64,000 bases of DNA from the NCBI GenBank assembly GCA_029215795.1, contig JARDYH010000002.1, forward strand, positions 203,027,810 through 203,091,809. Reading direction: 5' to 3'. The translations under genes were made by a program, and so were the position numbers. Shown here piece by piece: positions 22,528 through 34,102 of this stretch. The notes under the pieces are model-generated. The model had not been told where the DNA came from. It saw only the letters and a list, made by a program, of their open reading frames with translations, and did not search any database. Source of the stretch: Anniella stebbinsi (taxonomy: Eukaryota; Chordata; Lepidosauria; Squamata; Anniellidae). Position 1 is the stretch's first letter; each line of letters starts with the position of its first letter.

Positions 22528-22869
22528 CGGTTTCATGCTCTCATTAAGCCATAAAGCCCCTTCATACACTATCCCCCACATAACTGTAACCATGTGGCTC
22601 CTCTCCTGCTGGGCCCACCCCCATTATTCAGAGTGGGGGGGCATGTCTGTAGAGAGAAGCCTGGTGTATGGCACATAAGCTCTTTCCATGATGTGGAACC
22701 TTGCGCAATTAGGCTTCCACATCTACATGTGTAGAGCCGTCTCCTCTCTACAGATGCAGTCTCTGAATGGATGGACAGTTGTGGGTGGGAGCAGAATCCA
22801 ATAGTGGAGGTAAGTCAGTGGGTGCAACAGCCTCAGTCTTCCTATCTAGGCAATTATGACTGCATAGGG

Positions 22870-23006
22870 CAGGGTTGGGCAACTTGTGACCCTCCAGATA
22901 TCTTGGCCTACAATTCCCATCTGCCTTAGCCAGGATATTAAGTAGTGAGGGATGATAGGAGTTGTGGCCCCCCAGATATTTTGGCTTGCAAGTGGCCCAC
23001 CCTCTG
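22870..23006. mobile_element. hAT (Charlie-like) MITE, 137 bp
   Basis: The ends CAGGGTTGGGCAACTTG and CAAGTGGCCCACCCTCTG are inverted, with the CAGGG start typical of hAT elements. Flanks GCATAGGG and GCATTAAG agree at six of eight positions. The interior has CCAGATATCTTGGCC and its complement. Confidence 0.7.
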
Positions 23007-23479
23007 GCATTAAGAATAACATGTGAAAGGGGCTGTATATAGCTCTCTGTCACTTGCACTGCACTTTGATTGGTTTAGTTCCATGGAAACAATGGTTCTA
23101 GCCAGTTGGATTGTGTGTGAATTTACGCAACCATATTTTATAGCAATTCTCTTCCACAATTATATATTTGTACAACATCCCCACCCCCAGTGTAGCTTAA
23201 AATAATCTATGAAATGCTTCATATCATACGGTTGTATTTTCTTTGATTTTTGGTCCACGTTCAGATGAATTAAGATGTGCTCAGCCAGCACACTGCACAG
23301 CTGCAGTACAAATGGGTAAACTGTGGGTGAACTGCAGATTGCTGGCAGCCAAGATATATGGGTAGCACAGAACTGTTGCATTAAAACTTCAAGTCAGTAC
23401 TTCAATCCTGAAGGTATTGTCCACCTTGCTTGTGGTTTGGAACAGCTAGAAACAACTTCTTAGTTGCTTCATCCTTACC

Positions 23480-23780
23480 AAGAGTAGGGATGAATCGGCA
23501 AAATTCAAGCTATTTTTCCAAATGTCCGCATTAATTATGTACATCTTTGAATTGTACATATTTTCTCCCATTGATTAAAGTATATTTGTGCACATTTTTA
23601 AAGTACTAATTTTTAATGCACATTTTTTAAATGTACACATGTTCTCAAGCATATTTTTTGGGTGGAACCCCGAACCACACTGCAAGCTCAGAAACATATG
23701 GGCTTTGACTGCAGATTGTGTCTGAGTCCATGTTCAGTCCGGAAGATGTGAACTGGGTAAATCCTGACCAAAAACAAGCT
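23480..23780. repeat. AT-rich interspersed repeat with TGCACATTTTT units
   Basis: Starts near TAGGGATGAATCGGC. It contains spaced GTACATATTTT, GTGCACATTTTTAAAG and TGCACATTTTTTAAATG words resembling decayed short tandem repeats. Similar stretches are at 14870-15460 and 44990-45200. Confidence 0.5.
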
Positions 23781-25279
23781 GAAATGAATTTCTCTTAGAT
23801 CCCTTCACAAGAGCCCCTCTCTCATTGGGCCTGTTCTCTTCTTATTCCCAGGCTGCTCTTTGCAGATCTGCAGTAGATACTTACGTAGAGCAGCAAAGCT
23901 AACAAGAGTTCTTAGGGACAAATAGAAACACTGAGGAAGGACCATAACAAGGGATGGGCAAAGGAGTGATGTTTGTGATTACGAGGATTCTCTGAGCATC
24001 ATCTTGCTATTCGTCTTGTGTTCAATTCCTGTTTGCATTTGCGATTATGCTTGCTCTGTGTGAACAGGAAAATTGCACAAATTGAATGTGAGATTTGCAC
24101 AAATTTCCCCAATTTAGCACAAATTTCCTAGTTTGTGCAACTTTCCTCCATAGACTCAAGGGAGGGGGCTGATTCAGTTCACAGGGAAATATTGAAAAAG
24201 TTGCATAAATTGAACACGAGCACATGTCCAGCAATGTGTGAAGATTTTGGGCGGACACATGCTCGTGATCACATCTGGGGCTCCAAGCAGAGCATGGTCA
24301 CATGTTTTGTAAGCAAAATTCAAATTCTCTTGCATCTCTCGCCAGAGTGTAGTGGGAAAGGATGCACAATGCATATTCAAGAACCCAGTTTCAATCCCTG
24401 GCATGTCCAGGTGATAGGAAAGACCCAAGACCTAAGGGAGTCATTGTGAGACAATATTGGGCCAGATGGACAAATAGTTTGACTTGGAGTAAGACAATGT
24501 CCTACATTCCTATTAGGACTGAGAAAACCAACAACTTCTGAAATGTCCTCACCTATTCTACACAACTGTGAAAGGTTCTGGAGTCTCGTTCTCCCTAGAA
24601 AGAAAAGAAAACAAGGCAGCAAGAAAAAGGTCAATTGAGATCAGTGGTTAAGAAGACCTTGTGGAAGAAACAGCTGATGAGGGAAATGAAGGAGGATGGG
24701 GTGGTGGTGATCTGATAAATAGGAGCAATTCGTTAAGTGTAAGCAGCTGGTAGGAAAAGAAATACTCCCAGATTGGTTTACACAAGCTGCAAAGCCATTG
24801 ACTTCAGTGAACTTCTCTCTACTCTCTCATGGTGTAAATCAGGTGAGAATTGCAGCCTTCAATTTTCCTCTGACAACACCAAAGTGAGGCTCTTCTGAGG
24901 ACTGTTGTGCCAAGGCAGAGTAGTCAGCTTCTAATTAGCCCTAATTGGCCCTTGCACAAGCTGTAACTTCCTTTTACATGCCTCTGAATGGGAGCTTTAA
25001 AAGACGTGAAAGCCTTTTGTGTCCCTAAAGAACGCTTTCTACCAAAAACTAAAGAAAATACTTTCCTCCTTAAACCAGAATGTCCACTGATCCCTGTAAA
25101 CAAGGGTGAAGGAGTCAAGACAGGGGGGAATAAGTCTTCTCAATCTTGGATAAAACTCCACTGTATCTTTTTATATCAGATTTGATTCCAACCTTAACGA
25201 ATCCTTAAAATTTCCATTCTTGCAATAGTGCTTTCCTCGGATTCTAGAAAGCATCCTGAGGTTCAGTAGTCAACACCTA
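23781..25279. other. Unassigned DNA
   Basis: Contains several short repeated words (TTGCACAAATT type near 24075-24140), possibly another decayed repeat. No gene recognised. Confidence 0.45.
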
Positions 25280-25657
25280 AATAATGTCTCTGAAATTATC
25301 TGACTGTTTTCCAGGCATGAAACACTGAGAAGACATTTGAGTTTGGACTTTAAAAATTCCTTATAAATCACTGCATATAGGGATCTGCTCAAAACGTGGC
25401 GTGCCTAAAGCCCTTTTTAAAAGCTGTCACAGTACCAATTTTCATGTGCTTATCTTTAAAACTGAGGGAGCTGTGAGCATTTCTGTTACTTCCCATTGAC
25501 GAGAATGTTGTGGTTACCCAAAAATGGCACGATTCTCCAATGGGTAAACCAACAATGCGGGGAGACAGATCCCTTCCAAAAATTGGAGTGGAGAATCACC
25601 TCATCGGAGCTGCACCCCAAATTTAGGGGTGGAGAAGACCCCCTCTGCACACCCCTA
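25280..25657. mobile_element. Partial copy of the 27743-30075 hAT-like family
   Basis: GAAATTATCTGACTGTTTTC, then ACATTTGAGTTTGGACTTTA, match both interior ends of the 27743-30075 element. The right terminus TGCACACCCCTA ends at 25657. The TAGGGGTGTGC left terminus and the GC-rich middle are absent, so it is a deletion derivative. It is followed by CAAACTGAAACAAAATTCTC, the same repeat word that precedes the element at 10933. Confidence 0.75.
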
Positions 25658-26627
25658 CAAACTGAAACAAAATTCTCATCCATTCCTTCATCTAGCATAT
25701 ATAGGTAGGCCTTAACGACATTCCTCTTCAAGGTTGCCTTTGATGAATAGAATAGCTTATCTCGACCGAGAGGTTTCATAAAATAAGTCTGGATAGCTGT
25801 TCTGATATAGTCACCTTTAAATTGTATTGTGTCTCTGACTTATTTTGTATGTCACTTTTAGGTGAGCTTAGTAGCCCTACAAAGTTTTTTTTAAAAAAAT
25901 ACTTGATATAAATAAATTGCTTCTTGCCAGTTAGGGATGCTCCCTAACTGTTCAACAATTTTGACATGGATTTATTTATTTTTGTAGTGTCAAAACAGTT
26001 GCTTTAGTTTAGTTTCACTTTCCTTTCTGTTTGTTAATCACAATTATGCCCAGGGAAGAACCAGAAAAAACCTTGCCTTGTCTCTAATAAAGTTCTCAAC
26101 TCCTGTTCTTCTAGATGTATGTGGAATTCATTATTACAGGAATAGCTTGCCATGTGGTGTAACACCAACTTAATGCTTTTAATGAGCAATCGTGCCACAG
26201 ATCGAACGAGATTGTTATGGCTGTTGGGTGACCATTCTGATTGCTTCCTAATAGAAATGTTGGGTTGATGCTTCCTCAGTGGGAAATAATGACTGGAGAC
26301 GTTTTCCTGAATGGGCAATTTACCAGCACAGGTTGGGACTGAGACCAGTGCCTGAAAAGGAGGGAAGGAGCTGCAGTTTAGACACAGAGAGATGAGCAGT
26401 TTTGAGCTGTGAGTTTAGTCAGACTGGAAGCAATCTGGATGTGTGTGCGTGCAAAGAACCCACATTTGCTTTGAGAATCTGACACTGCTATCAGACTAAT
26501 TTGCTTCCACTGTGCTCTGCTTGCATATTTGTAAATAAAACATCTCTAGTGCATATAAAACGTGTTCATTTGATAGGGAAAAATACATACATTTGCAGAA
26601 GTGTACAAAAAACTGCACATATCTTAC
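25658..26627. other. Unassigned DNA, one possible LINE tail
   Basis: About 25780-25920 has an L2-like tail look (ATTGTATTGTGTC ... ATACTTGATATAAATAAAT). Otherwise nothing recognised. Confidence 0.45.
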
Positions 26628-26917
26628 CTCTGATACTGGATGTTATATATAGTCATCATGATTAGAAGCCATTGATAGTCTTAGGGCGCAATCCTATGCA
26701 TGTTTTGACAGAAAGAAGTCCTGCATTTCACTGAATTCCCCAGCCAGCATATCTTTATTGAGAACTTTCCCCCATTAAAATACTATAGTTGCACATAAAT
26801 CATTGGGCTCAATAATACTCCACAACATACTCTACAGCCCTCTACATGAACAGTGTTTGGGTTTCTAAATGAGCCCACCATTTTTGAAACATTAAAAACA
26901 ACCTGACACCATGAAAT

Positions 26918-26951
<34 letters not shown>
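26628..26951. repeat. Composite repeat, copy 1 (LINE fragment + half MITE + GAT tail)
   Basis: In order: a CR1-like LINE 3' fragment (ATTAGAAGCCATTGATAG), a half MITE arm (CGCAATCCTATGCATGTTTT), unique-looking sequence (ATACTATAGTTGCACATAAA ... AACAACCTGACACCATGAAA) and a (GAT)n run at 26921-26951. The same order and junctions recur at 34245-34582. The composite moved or was duplicated as a unit, and the (GAT)n may be its tail. Confidence 0.75.
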
Positions 26952-27699
26952 GAAAGTATCAATAACACAAAACTGTGCACATCTGGGAAAAATATACAAA
27001 AATGATTTTGTAAAAAGTGCATATGAAAATGTGTACAATTTTTTAAGGGATTCAAAAAATGCAATCTGATGTAGACCTGGGATGGAATGAACTTAGCACT
27101 GGAAAAATAGAACCTAAATGAAATTGAGCTTGTGAGATTCACCCTTGCCTATGTGTAATAGCACCTGGTTGCTTTTCAAGTTGCTACTACAAATAGATTG
27201 TATGAGTGAGCCTATGGGAATTTAAGTTACTTTGAACTCTTCCTCAAGAACAATGAGAAGACAGCTAATTTTCACCAATATACAGAGCAAGTGTTTGTGT
27301 GTTTAATTAATGCAAATACCTTTACTTGGACATAAGTCCCATTGACCTCTGGTTGAAAGCATCTAAATCACAAAACTTTATCACATAATGATGCTTGCTT
27401 ACCACCAGCTTAACCTATAGATGAGCATTCCTTGCAAAAATTGCCATTCAGTTTCTGACCTCTATTGTCCTTGTCTTAAAAGGATACTTGTCCCATGAAA
27501 AGACGTGCTGGGTATTAAGATATGTGATTGTGCAAACTACAAGAAGTACATGAATGAGATATGATTTGCTTCCCTGGGATATTGCAACAGATTGTAAAAT
27601 CTGGCAAATAAAATCACAGAAATCTAGGACTAGAAGAGCTCAAGATAGCACCAAGCCAAAAGTGCTGCAACATCCTCCAACATCAGCCTTAAGTCACAC
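26952..27699. other. AT-rich DNA with TGCACAT-type decayed repeats
   Basis: About 26960-27140 resembles the family seen near 14870-15460. About 27320-27360 has a fragment of the ACTTACTTCTGAGTAAA short repeat in the reverse sense. The rest is not recognised. Confidence 0.45.
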
Positions 27700-27920
27700 A
27701 AGTTAAACTATGGAATTTACTACCACAAGATGTACTGATGGCTAGGGGTGTGCTCTCCGCCCCAGAATTATCTGATAACCGCAAACATCCATGGTGCATT
27801 TGGTCTTCCAGTGCAGGGATTGGCCGCTTCTAAACCAATAGAATCATTTCAGGGTGGAGACATGCCCAATAGGAACTTCTAACATTCCAAAATTATCCGA
27901 CTGTTTTTCAGGTGTCAATG

Positions 27921-27959
<39 letters not shown>

Positions 27960-28094
27960 ATTGAATATCTCCATATTTGGAAGATGCTGAGTGGGGTGAG
28001 GGTATATTGACATCTGTGGCTAATCAATAGCCATTAGCCACACTTGTCTTCCTATCCCCCCACCAATCACAGTATTTTGTACTCCTTGCCTGTT

Positions 28095-28414
28095 TAGGGT
28101 GACCAGATAAAATCCAGGTCAGGGCTCATGTAACTTTAACAGTTGTAGAGAAAAGGGAATTTCAGCCAGTGTCATTTGTATGCAATTAGTCCCTGGTGAA
28201 ATTCCCTCTTCATCACAACAGTTAAAGGTGCAGGCAATATACTAGAGTGACCATATACAAAAGAAGGCAGGGCCCCTGCAACTTTAACTCTTGTGATGAA
28301 AAGGGAATTCCACCAGGAACTAATTGCATACGAATGACTCTGGCTGAAATTCCCTTTTCTCTACAACTGTTAAAGTTACATGAGCCCTGACCTGGATTTT
28401 ATCTGGTCACCCTA
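28095..28414. mobile_element. 320-bp foldback MITE, subfamily b, nested
   Basis: It starts TAGGGTGACCAGATAAAATC and ends ATCTGGTCACCCTA. An exact 8-bp duplication TGCCTGTT lies at 28087-28094 and 28415-28422. It sits inside the 27743-30075 element, making a third level of nesting. Its closest relative is at 33768. Confidence 0.93.
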
Positions 28415-28990
28415 TGCCTGTTGTCATTCTAGTGACAGAGAAACACATGTGTGAGTACGTGTGCGTGAGAGAGGTTTGCAGCCAGCCAGGCAGCCACTGT
28501 CTCTTGGTCCACTATTTTCTAAGCTCTCTCTCCCTTTTAAAATCATTAAATTTCCTAGTGTTCTGTGTTTCTGTAATCTACTCCCTCCCCATTGAAAACA
28601 AACATATTTTTAAAAATCCAAGCCTGCTAGTGTGTGAGTGTGTGTTTGTTTGGTTTATTACTCCTATTATTAGCATTGGTTGGCAGGGCTTTCAGTCTGT
28701 GGGGGGGGGTCCTCGTTTTCCTCCTCCATCCTCCTCTTCCTAGCCTCGTACAACCTCCTCATAGGTCCCCTCCACAAGGATTCGCTTTTGCGCCTGGTTA
28801 AGTGATTATGCGCTTCATCGCTGAAGCGCATTTACGCCTAATACCTCTGCACGAGAGGCAGGCAGGGAGAGGGGAGGGGGAGGAGGGAGGTAGGGCGGGC
28901 GGGCGCCTGTCTCTTTAAGGCAGGTTCCTGCGAGTTGTTATGCTGGAGAGCGAAGGAACTGACGGGGCGATTGAATGAAACGGAGCAAGG

Positions 28991-29302
28991 GGGGGAACCG
29001 GGCAAGAAAAAGGGAAAAGGGAGCTGGAAGATGGAGAGCGAGAGCGAGAGGTCAGCGGGAGCCCGGTAGGAGCGGAGCCAGGAGCTGAGCGGGGCAGCCA
29101 GCAGCAGCAGCAGCAGCAGCAGCAGCACTCGGGAGGCAGGGCGCACCGGGGGGGGGGGGGAACAGGGCAAGAAAAAGGGAAAAGGGAGCTGGAAGACGGA
29201 GACCGAGAGCTAGAGGTCAGCGGGAGCCCGGTAGGAGCGGAGCCAGGAGCCGAGCGGGGGAGCCAACAGCAGCAGCAGCAGCAGCACTTGGGAGGCAGGG
29301 CG
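28991..29302. repeat. Two GC-rich direct repeats with CAG tracts
   Basis: Copy 1 (about 28991-29145) and copy 2 (about 29155-29302) share GGGCAAGAAAAAGGGAAAAG, GGAGCTGGAAGA, GAGGTCAGCGGGAGCCCG, a (CAG)n run (29098-29127; shorter near 29269-29286) and GGGAGGCAGGGCG. A G run of over ten bases lies between them. Long minus-strand frames rich in Ser, Pro and Cys arise from this composition and are not supported as genes. Confidence 0.85.
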
Positions 29303-30204
29303 CCAGCTTCACATCCCACCGCAAAATAAAACTCGCTATTTAACGTGCATTCGATAATGCGCATAATCGGAGGGATAGCGCGCCTCTACGCCCGATTTGC
29401 ACTCCCTCCTTGAAAAGGTAAATTTTTTAAAGCGCCTTGAAAGAGCTTTAAACCTTTCTTGTAGAGGCAGCCATATACAAGGGAAGCTTCTGCCTTAATT
29501 CACTACAATGTGCCTGACAGTGCTGGGGAAGGGTGCCTCGCCGCCTTCTCCTCTTCATCCTGCAAGCCTCTGCTCCTGTCAGTGTCCTTTCTGAAGATGG
29601 CCAAGCGGTGTGCTGCTGTTGCGGCATTTATTAATATTTATTTATTTATTCATTTATTATAGCACTAAGTGCTTTTAGTTTTATCCTGCTGCTTCATTAC
29701 CCTTTCCCTCTTCCTCTCCATACAGATCAAGGCATGAGAGGTGCGAGAGGACATTTGAGTTTGGACTTTAAAAATTCCCTATAAATAACTGCATGCAGGG
29801 ATCTGCTCCAAACTTGGCATGCCTACAGCCCTCTTTAAAGTCTGTCACTCTGCCAATTTTCACGTGTTTATCATTAAAACTGAGGGAGCTGTGAGCATTT
29901 CCGTTAATTCCCATTGACAAGAATGTAGTGGTTACCCGAAAATGGTGTGGTTTTTCACCAAACCATCCGGCAGAGTGGAGAGAGGGACCTGCTCTGAAAA
30001 TCAGGGCAGAGATATGTCCCAAAGGAGCTCCATCCTGAATTTTGGGGCTGAGAAGACCCAGTCTGCACACCTCTAGTGAAGGCCATCAATTTGGATGGCT
30101 TTGAAAGGGGGTTGGATAAATTCCTGGAGGAGAAGGCTATCAGTGGCTACTAGTCCTGGCAGCTATGTGCTACCTCCAGTATCAGAGGCAGGAAGCTTAT
30201 ATAC

Positions 30205-31484
30205 TAGGGATGTGCACTGACCCCCCGGATCGGATCGGATAGCGGATCGGAATTGGACCTGGGGGGTCGGATCGGATCGGATCGGAGGATGGTCGGATCA
30301 GATCGGACCGGATGTCCGATCCGGATCGGACGCCATTTTGAATGCTTTTTCCCATAGCCAAGTATTGTTTTACAAAAACGCCTATAACTTTTTCATTTTT
30401 AAAGATAACTATCCCTAACCAGTCTACAATGTTCCCAAGTTTCCTGTTTGTATCTTCAAAAATAAAAAAGTGGGAGGCATAACTGTATTTCTCAATGGGA
30501 AAGTGCTTTCCAATGATTTCCTATGGGCAAGTGCTTTCCAATGATTTCCTATGGGCAAGTACTGTCCAATGATTCCCTATGGAAAAGTACTGTCCAATGA
30601 ATCCCTATGGGCAAGTCCTGTCCAATGAATCCCTCATTGTTTCAAAAATTAATTGCCACACAATACAAGCACCTACGTTTCTGAAATTTCACACACATAG
30701 GTCCCAAGGTACCGCCTTTTAAAATAAAAAGGTTATAGGCGTTTCTTTCCTCATTGTTTCAAAAATTAATTGCCACACAAGGCAAGCTCCAATGTTTCTG
30801 AAATTTTACACACATATCAAGTGAAGTGTTCCCTGTAATGTGCCCATGTTTCCTGTTTGTATCTTAAAAAATAAAAAAATGGGAGGCGTAACTGTATTTA
30901 CCCCACTACTACCCATTTTTCTAAAATTAATTGCCATACAAGGCAAGCACCTACGTTTTTGAAATTTCACACACATAGGTCCCAAAGTACCACCTACAAT
31001 GTGGCAAAGTTTCATGTGTGTAACTTTAAAAATGACAAAGTTATAGGTGTTTCTTTCCTCATTGTTTCAAAAATTAATTGCCACACAAGGAAAGCTCCAA
31101 TGTTTCTGAAATTTCACACACATATCAAGGCAAGGGGTACCTGTAATGTGCCCAAGTTTCCTGTTTGTATCTTCAAAAATAAAAAAATGGGAGGCGTAAA
31201 TGTATTTACCCCACTACTACCCATTTTTCTAAAAATTAATTGCCACACAAGACAAGCACCTACGTTTCTGAAATTCCACACACATAGGTCCCAAGGTACC
31301 ACCTACAATGTGGCAAAGTTTCATGTGTGTAACTTTAAAAATGACAAAGTTATAGGCATTCCTGGGTATTTATTAAAAAAATTAATTGCCACAAAACGCA
31401 TGCACCAATCTCTCTGAAATTTCTCACAGATAACTGTCCCTAACCAGTGTATAATGTGCCCAAGTTTCATCCTTCTATCTTTAA
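30205..31484. mobile_element. hAT-like element with one intact terminus and tandem-repeat interior
   Basis: It begins TAGGGATGTGCACTG with GGATCGGATCGG words as in the 222-1800 family, then passes into AT-rich repeats. The right terminus is not visible; the LINE simply resumes at about 31485, so that end is deleted. A 28-bp minisatellite (CCAATGATTTCCTATGGG type) spans about 30500-30630. Confidence 0.7.
30764..31400. repeat. Dimeric higher-order tandem repeat (about 161 + 147 bp)
   Basis: The word ATTAATTGCC occurs near 30648, 30764, 30926, 31073, 31234 and 31381. From 30764 the spacings alternate 162, 147, 161, 147, giving a repeat of about 309 bp made of two related monomers. One carries AATGTTTCTGAAATTT plus CCTGTTTGTATCTT; the other carries CACATAGGTCCCAA plus TTTCATGTGTGTAACTTT. 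Confidence 0.85.
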
Positions 31485-31530
31485 AAATAGACTGGACTAG
31501 ATGAACTAGCATGGCTCTTCTTATATTCTT

Positions 31531-32689
31531 ATGTTATTCATATAACCACGTGCCGCAGGCAGAAAGGAGAGCATAATCAGTATACTGCACAAAGGTACTC
31601 AAAGTGCAGTAGGCTCAAATGATTTAAGCAGCATGGAGCAAATTGAATCTGCTGAGACTCCCCTAATGAAACTTTAGAAGGACACATAACCACCATATTT
31701 AACATCCTGTTCCTATATAGGAGTCGCTGAAAGAGCTGTGTGCAATTGGCCTTTTGAAATTCTCTATCATATTTTGAACAGAGAGATTGAGGAAACAATG
31801 TCTCTGGATTTATTTCTCCAGAGGGTGTATGTGTGTGTGTGTGGGGGGGTCTCCATCATTCTTGGTTCTAGCACAGCTTCTCTGCTTTTTTCATTAAGGG
31901 TTTTTGTTGCTTTGGCACTGCCATTGCAAGTGGCAACAGCAGCAATATGTTGGTAGCCTGAACATATTTTAGCAACGTTCATACCCTACACTTGGCATCT
32001 TTCCAGGACATTGTGCTCATGGGGAGAAGATGGACATTGTTAAAAATGGTGGAGAAAATTTGAAAGAAATTATATTTAGTGGCCCTCTATTTCTAGGAAA
32101 GGTGTGGGCAAGGAATAAAAAGAAAAATCTCAGAAACGTTCTTTTTTAAAAAATGTCTTTTGAGAAATTTTGGCTCAGCACTGGCTGTCATTCTTCAGAG
32201 TTCAGCATCTTTCCCAAGTTCTTCCAAATGTTAAATTTCTGAGAGATGCATGTGGGTACATCTTGTCTCTCATGCAGATGTTTTTAATGCTGGTTCTTCC
32301 TTGAAAATCCACAGTGGGCATGACAGGGAGCAGTGTTATGTTCAGCTCCAAGGAAGAGGTGGAGCTAGTGCTGTATCAAAAGCTGTTGTTCCAATTTCCC
32401 TGCAGGTTTCTTCCCCTATGAAAGAGCTTTCTCTCTCTCTCTCTCTCTCTCTGTGCTTTTAATGCATCTCTTTATACCTTTGGGGGTTTTAATGCATCTT
32501 TCTGAGGGTGCTTTATCATTTATTTTGAATTTATTTCAGTGAGCTTACCAGATCACGCTTACCAAAAATTCGGCACTGACCACTTTTGAAATCAGGCAAA
32601 TAAGAAAAGAGGCAAGTAGCAGGAGACACGATAAAGATGAACAGAATTATGCATGCTGTGGAGAAAGTGAATAGAGAGACCTTTTTTTA
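31531..32689. other. Unassigned DNA with simple repeats
   Basis: Has GT/G tracts near 31828-31848 and (CT)n at 32431-32452. No gene recognised. Confidence 0.5.
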
Positions 32690-32945
32690 ACCTTCTCTGC
32701 TGATGCTAGAACCCAGGGTCATCTGATGAAGCTGGTTAATGGGAGATACCGGACAGATAAAAGGAAGTACTTCTTCACACTCTGCATAGTTAAACTCTGA
32801 AATTCACTGCTACAAAGACGTAGTGATAGCCACCAATTTGGATGGCTTTAAAACGAGATTGGGCAAATTCATGGAGGATAAGGCTATCCATGGCTACTAG
32901 TCCTGATGGCTTATGTGCCACTTCCAGAATGAAAGGCTGGCCATA
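32690..32945 (+). mobile_element. CR1-like LINE fragment reaching into the coding end
   Basis: GATGAAGCTGGTTAATGGGA, AGGAAGTACTTCTTCACAC, GTAGTGATAGCCACCAATTT and GGCTACTAGTCCTGATGGC follow in order. They correspond to the C-terminal coding end and 3' region of the copy at 49985-50530. Stops and small changes break the frame. The tail is missing. Confidence 0.75.
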
Positions 32946-33767
32946 ACTTATACTTTGCCACTGTGCTTTTAAGCATAGCATTATAATGGGTATCATAGTG
33001 TGAAAAATTACATCCTTGCTGCAGACAGTGGTGATGCTGTAGATAATAGTAATAATTCAAAAAATATATAGTTTTAAAAAGATAGTTTAAAACACACATA
33101 CACCGAATCTTTTTTCGATTTCTCTTTGTAAACTCCTTTTCTTGTATTCCAAGATTCTGCAGCTTTGGAGGAAATGGATGGTAGGGCATTAAGGGTTAAC
33201 TATCTCTTCCACTCTGCTCCTTATTTCCACTGCAAAACTCCCCATCTTGGATGTGTGTGTGTGGTTAGGCCCATAGTAGAGGGGGAAATGAGTGGTGAAA
33301 GAAACATAGAAGGTGACAGAAACCCAGCTGGAGAGAATGATTAGGTACTTAGAAAGGGAGCAGTACAATGTGTAGATTCATGCTTGATCTGTATGCTTAT
33401 GTTGCCTGAAATTGCATTTAAAATACTGTGAGATACTGGGATTATTTCCCCCTTCTCTCTTTTAGGAACCCATTATGAGGTTGCAGTTTCTCTCCCTCCT
33501 CCCTTAAATATGGAGTACCTGTTTAATAAACCATGAACATCAACACTGCATTGCTCCAAAGGTTACATAGGCTTTGAACAACTGGGGAGTGGGGGGTAGA
33601 GAGGGATGTATATTGATTTATGCAGTAAAAGAGGGAAGGCTTTTGAGAGTTTCCCCCTCCATCTATAGAAAAAATGACTGCATCAATCTGATTTGGGGGG
33701 TCAAATGTACCCATGAGAGCCATACAAATAAAATACCTTATTGTAGCTATTAAGCATGGCACCATTT
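32946..33767. other. Unassigned AT-rich DNA
   Basis: No recognisable repeat or gene. Confidence 0.5.
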
Positions 33768-34087
33768 TAGGCTGACCAGATAAAATCCAGGTCAGGGCTC
33801 ATGTAACTTTAACAGTTGTAGAGAAAAGGGAATTTCAGCCAGTGTCATTTGTATGCAATTAGTTCCTGGTGATATTCCCTCTTCATCACAACAGTTAAAG
33901 GTGCAGGCACTATACTAGAGTGACAATATACAAAAGAAGGCAGGGCCCCTGCAACTTTAACTGTTGTGATGAGGAGGGAATTTCACCAGGAACTAATTGC
34001 CTACAAATGACACTGGCTGAAATTCCCTTTTCTCTACAACTGTTAAAGTTACATAAGCCCTGACCTGGATTTTATCTGGTTACCCTA
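33768..34087. mobile_element. 320-bp foldback MITE, subfamily b, with exact duplication
   Basis: It starts TAGGCTGACCAGATAAAATC and ends ATCTGGTTACCCTA. An exact 8-bp duplication CACCATTT lies at 33760-33767 and 34088-34095. It is nearly identical to the copy at 28095. Confidence 0.93.
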
Positions 34088-34102
34088 CACCATTTGCAAG
34101 TT

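Larger units (their letters stand above)
27743..30075. mobile_element. 2.33-kb hAT-like non-autonomous element nested in a LINE
   Basis: It starts TAGGGGTGTGCTCTCC and ends TCTGCACACCTCTA. Flanks CTGATGGC (27735-27742) and GTGAAGGC (30076-30083) each differ by one base from GTGATGGC, the word expected from intact LINE copies, so they read as an aged 8-bp duplication. Inside are a (GT)n tract (27923-27958), a nested 320-bp MITE (28095-28414), and a GC-rich block (about 28840-29400) with two long direct repeats and CAG runs. No transposase frame survives. A deletion derivative is at 25280-25657. Confidence 0.82.
27700..31530 (+). mobile_element. One CR1-like LINE 3' end interrupted twice
   Basis: Three blocks collate into one LINE 3' end: 27700-27742 (ACTACCACAAGATGTACTGA), 30076-30204 (CAATTTGGATGGCTTTGAAA ... 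CTCCAGTATCAGAGGCAGG) and 31485-31530 (GACTGGACTAGATGAACTAG, GCATGGCTCTTCTTAT). They are separated by 27743-30075 and 30205-31484. Intact relatives at 51367-51640 and (inverted) 37208-37530 show the same words without breaks. Confidence 0.85.

Noticed and set aside
22247..22678. A 143-codon frame
   Set aside because: Almost wholly microsatellite (GT, GA, CTAT, TC runs).
28838..29364. Two overlapping minus-strand frames of 110 and 149 codons, and a possible host CpG-island promoter
   Set aside because: Both come from the duplicated GC-rich block in the 27743-30075 element; Ser/Pro/Cys bias reflects CAG and G runs. The block is inside a transposon, so a host promoter is not supported.
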